Assembly: GCA_009784725.1 (NCBI GenBank)
Contig: WQXS01000017.1
Coordinates: forward strand, 1 to 42,517
From: Oscillospiraceae bacterium
GTDB lineage: Bacteria > Bacillota > Clostridia > Oscillospirales > Oscillospiraceae
Reading direction: 5' to 3'
Length of the DNA stretch: 42,517 nucleotides
Under the pieces are notes generated by a model. The model had not been told where the DNA came from and ran no database searches. It saw only the letters and a program-made list of their open reading frames with translations. Of the stretch, positions 15,625-24,727 are shown one piece after another (the first letter of the stretch is position 1; each line of letters opens with the position of its first letter). Both the position numbers and the translations under genes were made by a program.

Positions 15625-15915
15625 TTACACTTTCATGTTGTGAAAAACAATTATTATTCCCCATTCATGTGCATCCCATGTTCGCATTTCACCAAATGCT
15701 TTCGTATCAAAAAAAGTTTCTTCTAAACCTGCATTTACGATATCTTGCATTGTTACATTTTGATTTTCATCAAACCCATTTAACAATTTCCATGACACAA
15801 AACCTCTGTTGTACACTTCATCTATGTGTGTTTATATTTTTCTTCATCACTAAGCAATCCTCTACCAAAAAGTATTGGACTATCTATATAACCTGAACTG
15901 TTTTTTCTTATTCAC
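15625..15915 (-). pseudogene. Small broken gene downstream of the RHS toxin/immunity pair
   Basis: A GTG at 15913-15915 with AAGGGGA upstream starts MNKKK. Continuation requires a slip in the following A-run to read SSGYIDSPILFGRGLLSDEE. A second shift is needed at an ACACACA run near 15820 to reach the longest open part, YNRGFVSWKLLNGFDENQN. That part ends in WGIIIVFHNMKV at 15625. Two frameshifts at simple runs in under 300 bp mark it as a decaying gene. The position after an RHS toxin is where immunity genes accumulate. An orphan immunity gene is the likeliest origin, but no family is recognised. Confidence 0.45.
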
Positions 15916-15925
15916 AATATTCCCC

Positions 15926-16234
15926 TTAAAAATTCATAGCAATAACGAAAAAACAAATTATTCCAATGAAGAAAGTTATTCCTGTTAAGATGCAACCTGT
16001 AATAAATAGTAGAAGCCTAGTTTTACAATTATTACCAAGCAAATATGTCTGAATAATCATGAAAAATAATCCCAAAAATAAAAATACAATCAGAAGTATA
16101 TTTGGATAAGTCATTAATACACTTGTTGGTAAAGATAATAAAATCAAAACAGCAATAATACCTAAGGTAATGCTTATAATTGAGTGTAAAAGTATTTTTT
16201 TTATCATAACAATCATCCATCTTGTCTTAGCCAT
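15926..16234 (-). CDS. Small membrane protein, probable immunity protein of the RHS toxin
   Basis: The product has three hydrophobic segments (HSIISITLGIIAVLILLSL, NILLIVFLFLGLFFMII, LLLFITGCILTGITFF) and a basic N-terminus. The ATG at 16232-16234 overlaps the RHS stop codon by 8 bp, which argues for translational coupling. Starts at 16216 or 16207 are also possible, as no strong ribosome binding site is seen. A small membrane protein encoded directly after a toxin C-terminus is a common immunity arrangement. It would protect against a toxin acting at or across the membrane. This is inference from position and topology. Confidence 0.6.
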   Translation of the reverse strand: MAKTRWMIVMIKKILLHSIISITLGIIAVLILLSLPTSVLMTYPNILLIVFLFLGLFFMIIQTYLLGNNCKTRLLLFITGCILTGITFFIGIICFFVIAMNF

Positions 16235-19200
16235 TACAATGGTCAACTCTTGTTACTGTATGGTTATTGAGGTTGATAAACACTAAATAATCTTCTCCTG
16301 TCATGAAAAGCCAATTCATACTAGGATGCCATGTGCCTCTATGTGTACCTTCGTTCAACCCATCAAGCAGTAATCGTTCTACAACATCCTCAATTCCTAA
16401 AATTAAATATCCTTTTTCTTCTGCATAATTAAAAGCCTCTACATGTGTAACGCTCGATTCTTTGCTTAACCCTAGTCTATAACCCACCCCATTATTCCAA
16501 AGATCCATAAGAGTATCTGAGTCAAAATCCGCAACTACAACACTCCTTGAATCATTATGGGGATGAACACTTCCCAACCTCTCTAAACCTTTCAACTCAT
16601 GCCCATTTCCGACAAAAAGAGCAACTTCGTGAGAAATACCTCTCGTCATATTATATGTCCATGTGAAATGTCGATATGCATCAGGTCGATTACCAATTGT
16701 TGATGGATAGTTATGTTCCCTTGCAAACCCTATTGCCTCACTTCTTGCATTATACGCATACCTCCCTGCAGTAACAGCTGACGAAAAATTAAATTCCTTC
16801 CACACTTCTGTAAAAAAACTAACATCATCAGCACGTCTTGCAGCTTGCTGAGCTTCATACTCAAATTTTTCAACATCTGGCACTATAGGTGCTGTGCATG
16901 GAAATATCGCTGCTTTCCCATCAGGGTCAATAAACTTAATAGGACTATTCCAACAGTACAAATACTGATTAATCGTTAAAGGAACAGCAACTGTTCCCTT
17001 AACGATATCAACACCGTTAAACCTTCCCGTCTGTGGCAGATACTCCCTAGCTTGAGCAAAGTAAGTGCCAGCAATGATGTCGGTGGTGTAACCTGTGTAG
17101 CCGAATGGCTGTTCAACTCCTTGATTGCCGTAGAAATCACTTCCGAACTCATCGTAGCCGTATGAATCGATAATTGCACCTGAGCTATCAACATACCTCA
17201 GCGGCGAGCCAAGCTCATCTTGCAGGTATGCATTGCTGTCAGAGAATGCGACGTTGCTGTCCCACGTGAAGCTTTGGGTGTTACCATTGTCACTCATCTG
17301 CAATAGGTTGTGATATTGCTTGGTCTGGTCTAGAATATATGATATATGCCTCGTCGGATTAAGTGCGTCGGCTGTGTTGTTAGTGATTTGTTTACCGACC
17401 CTGAGACCTAACCCGTTGTAGTCGTATTGCGATATTTGACCAATTGCATTGGTTGCTTTCGTCAGCCTATTCAGCGGACTGAACTCATAAGTATTCCGTA
17501 TATTACCATTTTCAAGTATTTGTGTGAGGTTGCCACGCTTATCATAGCTAAAGCATTGCTCGATACCGGCTGTATCAGCAGATGAAATGAGTTGATTAAG
17601 TGCGTTGTACTGATATGATGTTTTAACGTTTCTGTCTACTAAGAAACTCCGGTTGCCGAATGCATCATAAGTAAATGACTTTACCTGCTCACCATCTTTT
17701 GAAACCCCTATGAGCCTTGATAATGCATCATAATCATACGTATACTTACCACTCTCTTCTTTAAGACCACGCCTTTGCTTCTCAATACCCACCTTATTAA
17801 CCATGTTGTCATATGAATATATGTACTTATCAAGTATACCATCATTATCACTATGTGCAAGCTCTGAGAGTAACCCCATATCATTGTATGAGTATTTCGT
17901 GCTGACACCACTTGAGAATACTTTATCACTGAGCCTGCCATTTAAGTCATACGAATAATCTACCTTGCTCTCACTATTTGTCAAGGATTTCAGACGTAAT
18001 ACATCATCATATACATATTCAGCAACCTTACCGTCAGGATACGTGATACCCGTTCTCTCACCCTCAGAGCCGAATGTATACTGAACTTCATTGCCGTTAT
18101 GGTCTGTTACTTTCCTTGCTCTGCCAAGCTCATCAACATCAATTGATGTAATACCAAGCCAGTCTTTGACTTCTGTCAATTGTTTTAGCTGATTGTATGA
18201 CAGCTTCACACTGTTACCATCAGCATACACTACTTCTTCAAGCTGGTTAGTTACGTTGTATGCATATTTGGTAAGAAAACCTTCTTTATCCAGCTTACTT
18301 GATACATTGCCTGTTTCATCATAAGAGTACGTCTCGGTATTACCAAACGCATCAATAACTTTCTCAACTTGACTGAGTTGATTCCATTCATATCTTGTTA
18401 CGCGAAGCTTTGAGTTTTCTTCATTCAGCTTAACAGCTTCGTTAAGTTCATCAAACTGCTTTACCTCGAGCAGGTTGCCTAACTTGTCGTAATCATATTC
18501 AGATACATTGCCAAGCGGATCTATGACCGAGACTAAGTTGCCGATCTGCGAATACTTGTACTTTGTAGTATTACCGTTAGCATCTGTTATGCTTGTGACA
18601 TTACCAACTGCATCGTAAGTATGCAACTTCTTCTGCCCTGTATTACTTGATATACAGATTATCCTGTTTAAGCTATCGTACTCATATCTCAACATATACC
18701 CATCATGTGACTTCTTGGATATGATATTTTTGTTCTTATCATAATCATATTCAACATATTTACCATCAGGGTATGTAATGCGTTTGAGAAGCCCTCCAGG
18801 GAGGTAGTCATATTTTGTCTTCCTGCCGATTGAGTCTGTGACCTCGGATATTTGTCCAAGGAGTGTATATGAAAACTTTAGTTCCCTGCTTGACGGGTCT
18901 GTTTGCGATATCTTCTGTCCAACTGTGTCGTACTCAAAGGTAGAGATATTACCCATCGGGTCTGTGAGCTTCGTCACCTGACCCATAAAGTTATACTCTA
19001 CACTAAACTCTGCACCGTCAGGTTCGGTAACTGCACAAACCCTGTCGAGTGCATCATAAGATATCTTAACCTCTTCGCCTTTTGCTCCTGTTACCTTTAT
19101 CCTGTTACCGTTCGGGTCATAGTCATAATGTACGCTTGCACCTTTTGTGTTAACTACTTTCTCAAGTCTGTTAAGTGCATTGTATTCAAAGAATGTCTCA

Positions 19201-21803
19201 TTGCCGTTAGCATCTGTTTGCTTTGATACATTCCACATCAGGTCATATTCAAGCTTTGTTTCGTTACCCTCTTGATCTGTAAACTTGCTTGGTTTACCAA
19301 GACAGTTATACTTACTATTCATCACGCTTCCATCAAAATCAACAATGCTTGTAACCTTGCCGTTGGCATTATACTCATAATTGCGATCATTACCCTCGGC
19401 ATTGGTGACTTTTGAGATATCATCATTTGCATTGTACTCAAACTTTGTGGAGTTACCGTTCGGGTCGGTTGCCACGGTTACCCTGTTAAGCTCATCGTAT
19501 TCATATTGTGTGATGCCACCCATTGCATCAGTTATGGATGCTACATTACCGCGGCTGCCGTACTCAACAGCGATAACAGAGTCATCAGGTGCTGTTACTT
19601 TTACCGGTGAGCCTACGTCATCATATTCTATCTTTGATGTACGTTCTAGCGCATCTTTTGCTTCTGTTACATTCCCGAAATTATCGTAAGAAAGCTTTGC
19701 CATGACGTTTTCTTCACGGCTTACTTTAACTAAATTAGAGCCATTGTACTCAAGCTCTGTCGTGTAACCGAGCGCATCAGTTACTTTCGTAACATTACCA
19801 CGCTCGTCGTATTCAAAGCACGTTTCATTACCATTTCTGTTAACATACTTCGTACGCTTATTCTGCCCGTTGTACTCAAAACGTTCCTCACTGTCTGAAT
19901 AGATAGTGCGTATTGTACGGTACTTATTATCATGTTCATATTTTATCTCATTACCATTCTGCTCTGCAGTTGTAGTTATTCTATCTTTATAGCTGAGCGA
20001 ACACTTACCGCCATCTGCAAAACTCTGTCCAGTCATTCTGCCATCGCCATCATAAGTGTTAGTTATGACCTCTATACCAAGTGGGTTCGTTACACTCGAT
20101 AAGTTGCCATAAGAATCATAATAATATGTATACTCTGCACCTATTGGGTTCGTTATCTTATTAAGCAATACACCGCTATACTCAAGCTTAACCTCTCGCC
20201 CTGTATGGTCTGCTACTTTTATCAAAAAGCAATCATCATATTCAAATATTAAACTTCCGCTTGATGTTGACACTTTATGCAGCAGCATATCTTTGTGTTC
20301 AAACTTCGTTGCATTACCGTTTTGGTCGCATATATTTTGCACAAAACCATCTTTGTCAAAACTGTAGGTATCATTTACATTTGTCAACAGCCCCCAACCG
20401 GTATCTGTCTTCTGTAAATTGTTTTCACAACCAGGGGTGGATATATATTTGTTTTTCTCTGATTCTTTATCCTTTGACTTCGTATATGTTTCTACATGAC
20501 CATCGCCGAACGTTACCGTTACTGCCGTCTCCTTGTCCTCAAGATATATATTGTAATTATGTGTCCAACCTGAGCCAAGCACATCACCAGTGCCCCCGAT
20601 ACTGTTGTAAAAACGTTTAAACTCAAGAGGGAAGCGACCGGAGATTGATATATCTTCTTTACTGTAGATAAAATTGCCTGTTGATAAGTTTACAGGGTCA
20701 AAGCCGAACAGGCAGAAGTCCCGTTTCCCTGCGAGTTCAAGCATTGCTTTTAGAAACAGAAGTGTCAGCGCAGCTTGGTCAACAGGCGACATCTGACGTT
20801 TTAACATCAACAGACTGTCCCAGTCAACAATACCCGCTACAGGACAGAAGCTGCTCATTATTACTTGGAACTTTCCTGACAGCGATTGCATCTGTGTTGA
20901 AAGTACCTGAAACTCTCCTGCAAACTGAGAATCACAGTCTACACAGAGATTGCAATACTGTTCATAAAGTTGCTTTGAATTAGATATATCCGTATCAAGA
21001 TTGTCTGCCGCTTGTCCAAGCTGCTTGGCACCGTCACGGTAGTCCTGTGCTTCATTAACAAGCTTCGTTGTGTTTTGGCGTAGCTGATATTCCATATTCT
21101 GCTTGGCACTTATTTGTGTAGGTGTCGTAGCAACAGATTTTGAACTCATTTGTTTAATATCTACCTGAAGCTTCGATATTTGCCTATTTATATCTATTAA
21201 CAGACTATCACATCTATCAGCATGGAATATTGCCTGTTTTGCGTATTTACGCATATCTTCACTCATATTCCGAAGGCAGGTTTCATTCTCAAGGCGGTAT
21301 GAATCTGCCAAAGAACGCTGCAGTTCAAAGCCGTCACCACCGCCACCGATACTTAACATGGTATCTGCCTGGCGGCTCGTCAAACTTTCTGCTTTCCCCA
21401 GCAACCCTTTAAGTTCGGGGATTAAACGCTTGAGCATTTGTGTCACAAGCTTTACCTGTGCGCTCGTTTGCGGCATTTTTAAGTTTGACTCAACTATATC
21501 ATCTATATCGTCATATATCTTCTGTAACTGTGACGATATTTCTTCACCAAACTTCTTATGCTCACTTGCTGCACTCGTATATGCTCCGGAAGAGGCTACT
21601 ATGTTTGCACCCGATTCTATCCCTGCTGTCGCACCCGGGCTAAACACGGCATCTCCTTCGGTATGCGGAAGAAAGCGGCGACCGGGTCTCGGTATTACTG
21701 GCATACGTGCAGCTGCCGATGCTATCGCTACATCCGCTTGGGTATACGCTTCTTCACATATTCGTAAATAGTGCTTTGCCGGTGCTCCCGAATATCCTTG
21801 CAT
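16227..21803 (-). CDS. RHS/YD-repeat polymorphic toxin (1858 aa), likely type VII effector
   Basis: There is no signal peptide. Residues 1-350 are mostly helical and replace the PAAR or Sec leaders seen in other RHS toxins. A DUF6531-like start follows at about 365 (FGFDPVNLSTGNFIYS, FPLEFKRFYNS). Dozens of YD repeats then run to about 1640, and the core ends with the usual PLRYVD, GYTGYTTDIIAGTYFAQAR and IKFIDPDGKAA landmarks. The last ~200 residues are the variable toxin. It has DAYRHFTW, GNGHELKG and LMDLWNNGVGYRLG, a pattern like domains I recall as DUF6973. The gene is between the EsaA-like gene (24 bp gap, AGGAGG) and a small membrane protein. It is probably the last effector of the quorum-controlled secretion operon. 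The first ~55 codons are duplicated at 2602-2797. Confidence 0.85.
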   Translation of the reverse strand: MQGYSGAPAKHYLRICEEAYTQADVAIASAAARMPVIPRPGRRFLPHTEGDAVFSPGATAGIESGANIVASSGAYTSAASEHKKFGEEISSQLQKIYDDIDDIVESNLKMPQTSAQVKLVTQMLKRLIPELKGLLGKAESLTSRQADTMLSIGGGGDGFELQRSLADSYRLENETCLRNMSEDMRKYAKQAIFHADRCDSLLIDINRQISKLQVDIKQMSSKSVATTPTQISAKQNMEYQLRQNTTKLVNEAQDYRDGAKQLGQAADNLDTDISNSKQLYEQYCNLCVDCDSQFAGEFQVLSTQMQSLSGKFQVIMSSFCPVAGIVDWDSLLMLKRQMSPVDQAALTLLFLKAMLELAGKRDFCLFGFDPVNLSTGNFIYSKEDISISGRFPLEFKRFYNSIGGTGDVLGSGWTHNYNIYLEDKETAVTVTFGDGHVETYTKSKDKESEKNKYISTPGCENNLQKTDTGWGLLTNVNDTYSFDKDGFVQNICDQNGNATKFEHKDMLLHKVSTSSGSLIFEYDDCFLIKVADHTGREVKLEYSGVLLNKITNPIGAEYTYYYDSYGNLSSVTNPLGIEVITNTYDGDGRMTGQSFADGGKCSLSYKDRITTTAEQNGNEIKYEHDNKYRTIRTIYSDSEERFEYNGQNKRTKYVNRNGNETCFEYDERGNVTKVTDALGYTTELEYNGSNLVKVSREENVMAKLSYDNFGNVTEAKDALERTSKIEYDDVGSPVKVTAPDDSVIAVEYGSRGNVASITDAMGGITQYEYDELNRVTVATDPNGNSTKFEYNANDDISKVTNAEGNDRNYEYNANGKVTSIVDFDGSVMNSKYNCLGKPSKFTDQEGNETKLEYDLMWNVSKQTDANGNETFFEYNALNRLEKVVNTKGASVHYDYDPNGNRIKVTGAKGEEVKISYDALDRVCAVTEPDGAEFSVEYNFMGQVTKLTDPMGNISTFEYDTVGQKISQTDPSSRELKFSYTLLGQISEVTDSIGRKTKYDYLPGGLLKRITYPDGKYVEYDYDKNKNIISKKSHDGYMLRYEYDSLNRIICISSNTGQKKLHTYDAVGNVTSITDANGNTTKYKYSQIGNLVSVIDPLGNVSEYDYDKLGNLLEVKQFDELNEAVKLNEENSKLRVTRYEWNQLSQVEKVIDAFGNTETYSYDETGNVSSKLDKEGFLTKYAYNVTNQLEEVVYADGNSVKLSYNQLKQLTEVKDWLGITSIDVDELGRARKVTDHNGNEVQYTFGSEGERTGITYPDGKVAEYVYDDVLRLKSLTNSESKVDYSYDLNGRLSDKVFSSGVSTKYSYNDMGLLSELAHSDNDGILDKYIYSYDNMVNKVGIEKQRRGLKEESGKYTYDYDALSRLIGVSKDGEQVKSFTYDAFGNRSFLVDRNVKTSYQYNALNQLISSADTAGIEQCFSYDKRGNLTQILENGNIRNTYEFSPLNRLTKATNAIGQISQYDYNGLGLRVGKQITNNTADALNPTRHISYILDQTKQYHNLLQMSDNGNTQSFTWDSNVAFSDSNAYLQDELGSPLRYVDSSGAIIDSYGYDEFGSDFYGNQGVEQPFGYTGYTTDIIAGTYFAQAREYLPQTGRFNGVDIVKGTVAVPLTINQYLYCWNSPIKFIDPDGKAAIFPCTAPIVPDVEKFEYEAQQAARRADDVSFFTEVWKEFNFSSAVTAGRYAYNARSEAIGFAREHNYPSTIGNRPDAYRHFTWTYNMTRGISHEVALFVGNGHELKGLERLGSVHPHNDSRSVVVADFDSDTLMDLWNNGVGYRLGLSKESSVTHVEAFNYAEEKGYLILGIEDVVERLLLDGLNEGTHRGTWHPSMNWLFMTGEDYLVFINLNNHTVTRVDHCNG

Positions 21804-21827
21804 TCCAACTTTCCTCCTAATATTCCT

Positions 21828-23879
21828 TTACTCCGTAATACGGTCGTCTTTTATTCTCCGCACTTGCTCTATTGCAGTAAGAGTTATAGCAATGACTACA
21901 AACACTAAAAGAACTGCAATCCCAGCCCATAATAACAATGCAAACACATTCTCTGAAGAAAATCCTGTACTTGAATCTGATTCTGCACGAACATACGGCG
22001 TAATAAAATCAAAAGGTGCAATTGTAAAGTTTATTAAATCTTGATTGATTCCGGCTGCTGTCCGGCTTTCAGGTAACATACCAACAAAATCAGACAATCT
22101 CGCATAAGTATCTTCCCCACTATAGCTCACAGTCTCGAAAAACTTTTGTAATGTTTCAAGCAAATGTGTTCTTGCATTATATTCAGATTCCAATGCTGTT
22201 TCCCGTAACTCAATAAGATATTCCATATACTCATAACGCACTTCAAATAATAAATAAACATTTTCCATAAACTGAAAAGATAAATCCATACGAACAAAAT
22301 CGAGATATGTATAATATGCATCAAGAAGAACGTCCACCTGTCCCCACAACTCCGGGGTCATATAATCATCAATTTCAAAGTGATTTAATAAATCATGTAT
22401 AAATATAATGTCATTCCAAAGAGTTTCCGGTTCCGGCGGCTCATTGTCAGCAGGTATTTCCGGTGGAATATTTATTTCATCAGTATCATCCCACATTGGT
22501 GGAACATTTCGCTCGGTTGCTCCATTGAATGGTCTGAGATCCGGTGGTTTGGACGCCGTATTTACCGCCGCACCTGATGATGGACTTAATATAAAGTTCT
22601 GTAAATCAAAACCTGCAATCCACTCTGCTAAAAATACCAACTCTGCAACAGTAAGATTATTTACTGTACTGCTAAGCTCATCTTTAAAGATTGCTATATG
22701 CGTGTCCGCCGAAGCGGTAATATCATCAATTGAAGAAAGTTTGACTGCTTCGTTCTTTACATTACCCCATATAGATGAATTTAAGAAAGTTTGAGCTTGC
22801 AAATCTATTGCCTCAATTTGTGAATTGATAGTGCTAATTTGCGCAAGTGATTTTACACTTAGTCCATTACTTGAACCATTTTCGTTTATATCGTCAAACC
22901 AATCAGTAAGTGCATTTTCCCATGTTTCAAGGTCATTTTGCCATAGTTCAAGTTCGGCTTGCCAAGGCAGTGCTTCATCTTGATGCCATTTATACAAGAA
23001 ATCTTGATACGAAGTAACGAGTGCAAGATGGTCTTGAACGTCGTAATTAAAAACTAACCAACCATTTAACCAATCATTTACTTCATTGACCCAATTTTCA
23101 CGGTCTTGCGGAAAACCTTCTGTAAGACTTTCCATGATCTCTCGCATCGTAGTATATGTAGCTGCTGCGAGTTCAAAATTTGATGAATAAATTTCACTCA
23201 CATTTTCAGCAAAATCCGTTACTGAATCAAAGTGTTCCGATGTGTCCACTTCTTCCGGTTCAAACTTTATATCCGGCAAAGACTCAAGTTGCAAGTCAGG
23301 TGTAAAATCTTCCAGATGAACAACTTCAAGTGCGTCTATCTTGTCTTCGGTATTACGAAAAACAATACCCATTTGGTCTTGGGCAATATGAAACTGTGAA
23401 AATAAAGAACTGACATAAGTATTTGCTATTGTCATGTTAATTGCTATTTGAAGTGTTAGCAAATCAAGATGGGTCATAATATAACGTGATTCAGGTAGAT
23501 TTGGATTAACTCTGAACTCAAGCTGAACACGCTCCGGTTGTCCACTGTTAAAAGCAACAATACGAGTAGATACATTAGAAGGAAATGTTAATATTGCACT
23601 ATATGTACCCTGCTCAAGACCGTTTTGAGCCATTGCGGGTGATACAAGAACAAACCCTTCACCAAGTGTTTCGATAATAGCAGCAGAGTAATTTAAGTTT
23701 TCACCATCAACCAATACACCTGTGTCGGAATTGACAACAGCAACCGCTGTTGGTGATATCGGCTCAACCTCAGCAGATTCCAGAGCACGTTGACGCTCAA
23801 AACCCGTGCCAAGGTGAACTCCTGCCAGAACAGCAACAGCTAGAGTAAATATTATCACTGGAATCCATCGTTTTTTCAA
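21828..23879 (-). CDS. EsaA/YueB/Pip-like type VII accessory membrane protein (683 aa)
   Basis: It has one N-terminal membrane segment (residues 5-24, WIPVIIFTLAVAVLAGVHLG) and one at the end (about 645-668, LLLWAGIAVLLVFVVIAITL). A long extracytoplasmic region lies between. TAVAVVNSDTGVLVDGE at about 45-60 is the hallmark 'VNxDxG' segment of the YhgE/Pip/EsaA family. The middle is helical and Trp-rich. EsaA proteins are usually 900-1000 residues with several C-terminal segments, so this is a short form. The start is a TTG with AAAGGAG in front. Its place between effector genes and not beside essA is unusual. A role in passing effectors through the envelope is likely. Confidence 0.7.
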   Translation of the reverse strand: MKKRWIPVIIFTLAVAVLAGVHLGTGFERQRALESAEVEPISPTAVAVVNSDTGVLVDGENLNYSAAIIETLGEGFVLVSPAMAQNGLEQGTYSAILTFPSNVSTRIVAFNSGQPERVQLEFRVNPNLPESRYIMTHLDLLTLQIAINMTIANTYVSSLFSQFHIAQDQMGIVFRNTEDKIDALEVVHLEDFTPDLQLESLPDIKFEPEEVDTSEHFDSVTDFAENVSEIYSSNFELAAATYTTMREIMESLTEGFPQDRENWVNEVNDWLNGWLVFNYDVQDHLALVTSYQDFLYKWHQDEALPWQAELELWQNDLETWENALTDWFDDINENGSSNGLSVKSLAQISTINSQIEAIDLQAQTFLNSSIWGNVKNEAVKLSSIDDITASADTHIAIFKDELSSTVNNLTVAELVFLAEWIAGFDLQNFILSPSSGAAVNTASKPPDLRPFNGATERNVPPMWDDTDEINIPPEIPADNEPPEPETLWNDIIFIHDLLNHFEIDDYMTPELWGQVDVLLDAYYTYLDFVRMDLSFQFMENVYLLFEVRYEYMEYLIELRETALESEYNARTHLLETLQKFFETVSYSGEDTYARLSDFVGMLPESRTAAGINQDLINFTIAPFDFITPYVRAESDSSTGFSSENVFALLLWAGIAVLLVFVVIAITLTAIEQVRRIKDDRITE

Positions 23880-23917
23880 GGTGCTTCTCCTTTGTCATTT
23901 TTCATTCTCTCTTATAA

Positions 23918-24727
23918 TTAATCATTGTTAGAGAGCCACACTCGTTTAACTCGATCCCATCGTTCTTCTCCCAAATCAAGTGGTATGCCACGAAATTCAA
24001 TTAGTGGTTCTGCCATATCTAGTGTAAACATAATATCGAGCGTGATGCCTAACTCCCATATTTCTTCATGATATCTAATAACATCGTCTATTGAAATTGG
24101 GTGTGAAAAAGGTACAGAGTCCCAATCATCAAACGTTAATGGTAAGACCGCATTTAACCTTCTTGTCACATTTTCATAATAACTATCGGAAATCGCAGGT
24201 CCCAACCCAATCAAAGATCCGGAAAGCTCATATATGCTTAGTAGATCCCAAATAACTTCCCAATACTCAATTATATCCTCCATTGTAAGTGGGTGTGAAA
24301 AAGGTACAGTATCCCAATCATTAAAACGCACGGGTAAAAATGTGTTTAATCGCTTTAATATTTTAGGTGAATTAGATTGTGGCCAAAGGTAAAACGCTTT
24401 TTCATCCCCGGCTTGTGCATCTTGTTCACATATAATAAATTCAATTCTTTCTTTTCCACTCTCCGCTAACACACGTAAGGAGTTTCTAGAAGAATAAGAA
24501 ATAAACTGATCACTATTATTAAACATAAAAATTTCAGCATATCTTATTTTTGCTATATGCTCCATTATAACTTCTCTAGGTAATTGTTCCCAACGCTCAG
24601 CATTTTTCATTTTTATTTCTTCCTCCGTAAAATCTCTACAAGCTACTACTCCAATAATTAAATATATTATCAATAAACATACTAAGAAGCTTGATTTTTT
24701 AATTGGTATTTTATTTGTCCTATTCAA
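23918..24727 (-). CDS. Lipoprotein with an internal duplication, probable immunity or partner of the LXG-like effector
   Basis: The N-terminus has a basic stretch, a hydrophobic core and the lipobox VVAC with Cys30, so the protein should be anchored outside the cytoplasmic membrane. Two segments are near copies: FNDWDTVPFSHPLTMEDII at about 132-150 and FDDWDSVPFSHPISIDDVI at about 198-216. Each is followed by a Trp-containing helix. The TTG start (GGAGG, 8 nt spacing) overlaps the effector stop by 8 bp (TTGAATAG), which points to tightly coupled expression. Surface-exposed immunity proteins such as TipC are known for LXG toxins that act outside the cell. This one may be analogous, but no homology is visible. 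Confidence 0.6.
   Translation of the reverse strand: MNRTNKIPIKKSSFLVCLLIIYLIIGVVACRDFTEEEIKMKNAERWEQLPREVIMEHIAKIRYAEIFMFNNSDQFISYSSRNSLRVLAESGKERIEFIICEQDAQAGDEKAFYLWPQSNSPKILKRLNTFLPVRFNDWDTVPFSHPLTMEDIIEYWEVIWDLLSIYELSGSLIGLGPAISDSYYENVTRRLNAVLPLTFDDWDSVPFSHPISIDDVIRYHEEIWELGITLDIMFTLDMAEPLIEFRGIPLDLGEERWDRVKRVWLSNND

Noticed and set aside
17316-20900. Many plus-strand ORFs opposite the RHS gene
   Set aside because: They mirror the repetitive YD codons of the minus-strand gene and lack ribosome binding sites.
16227-21803. Repetitive RHS DNA considered as a tandem-repeat or CRISPR-like array
   Set aside because: The periodicity is at the protein level (YD repeats) with diverged DNA. No regular repeat-spacer structure is present.
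22395-22794. Plus-strand ORFs opposite the EsaA-like gene
   Set aside because: They are shadow frames without ribosome binding sites, in a gene with clear family features on the other strand.
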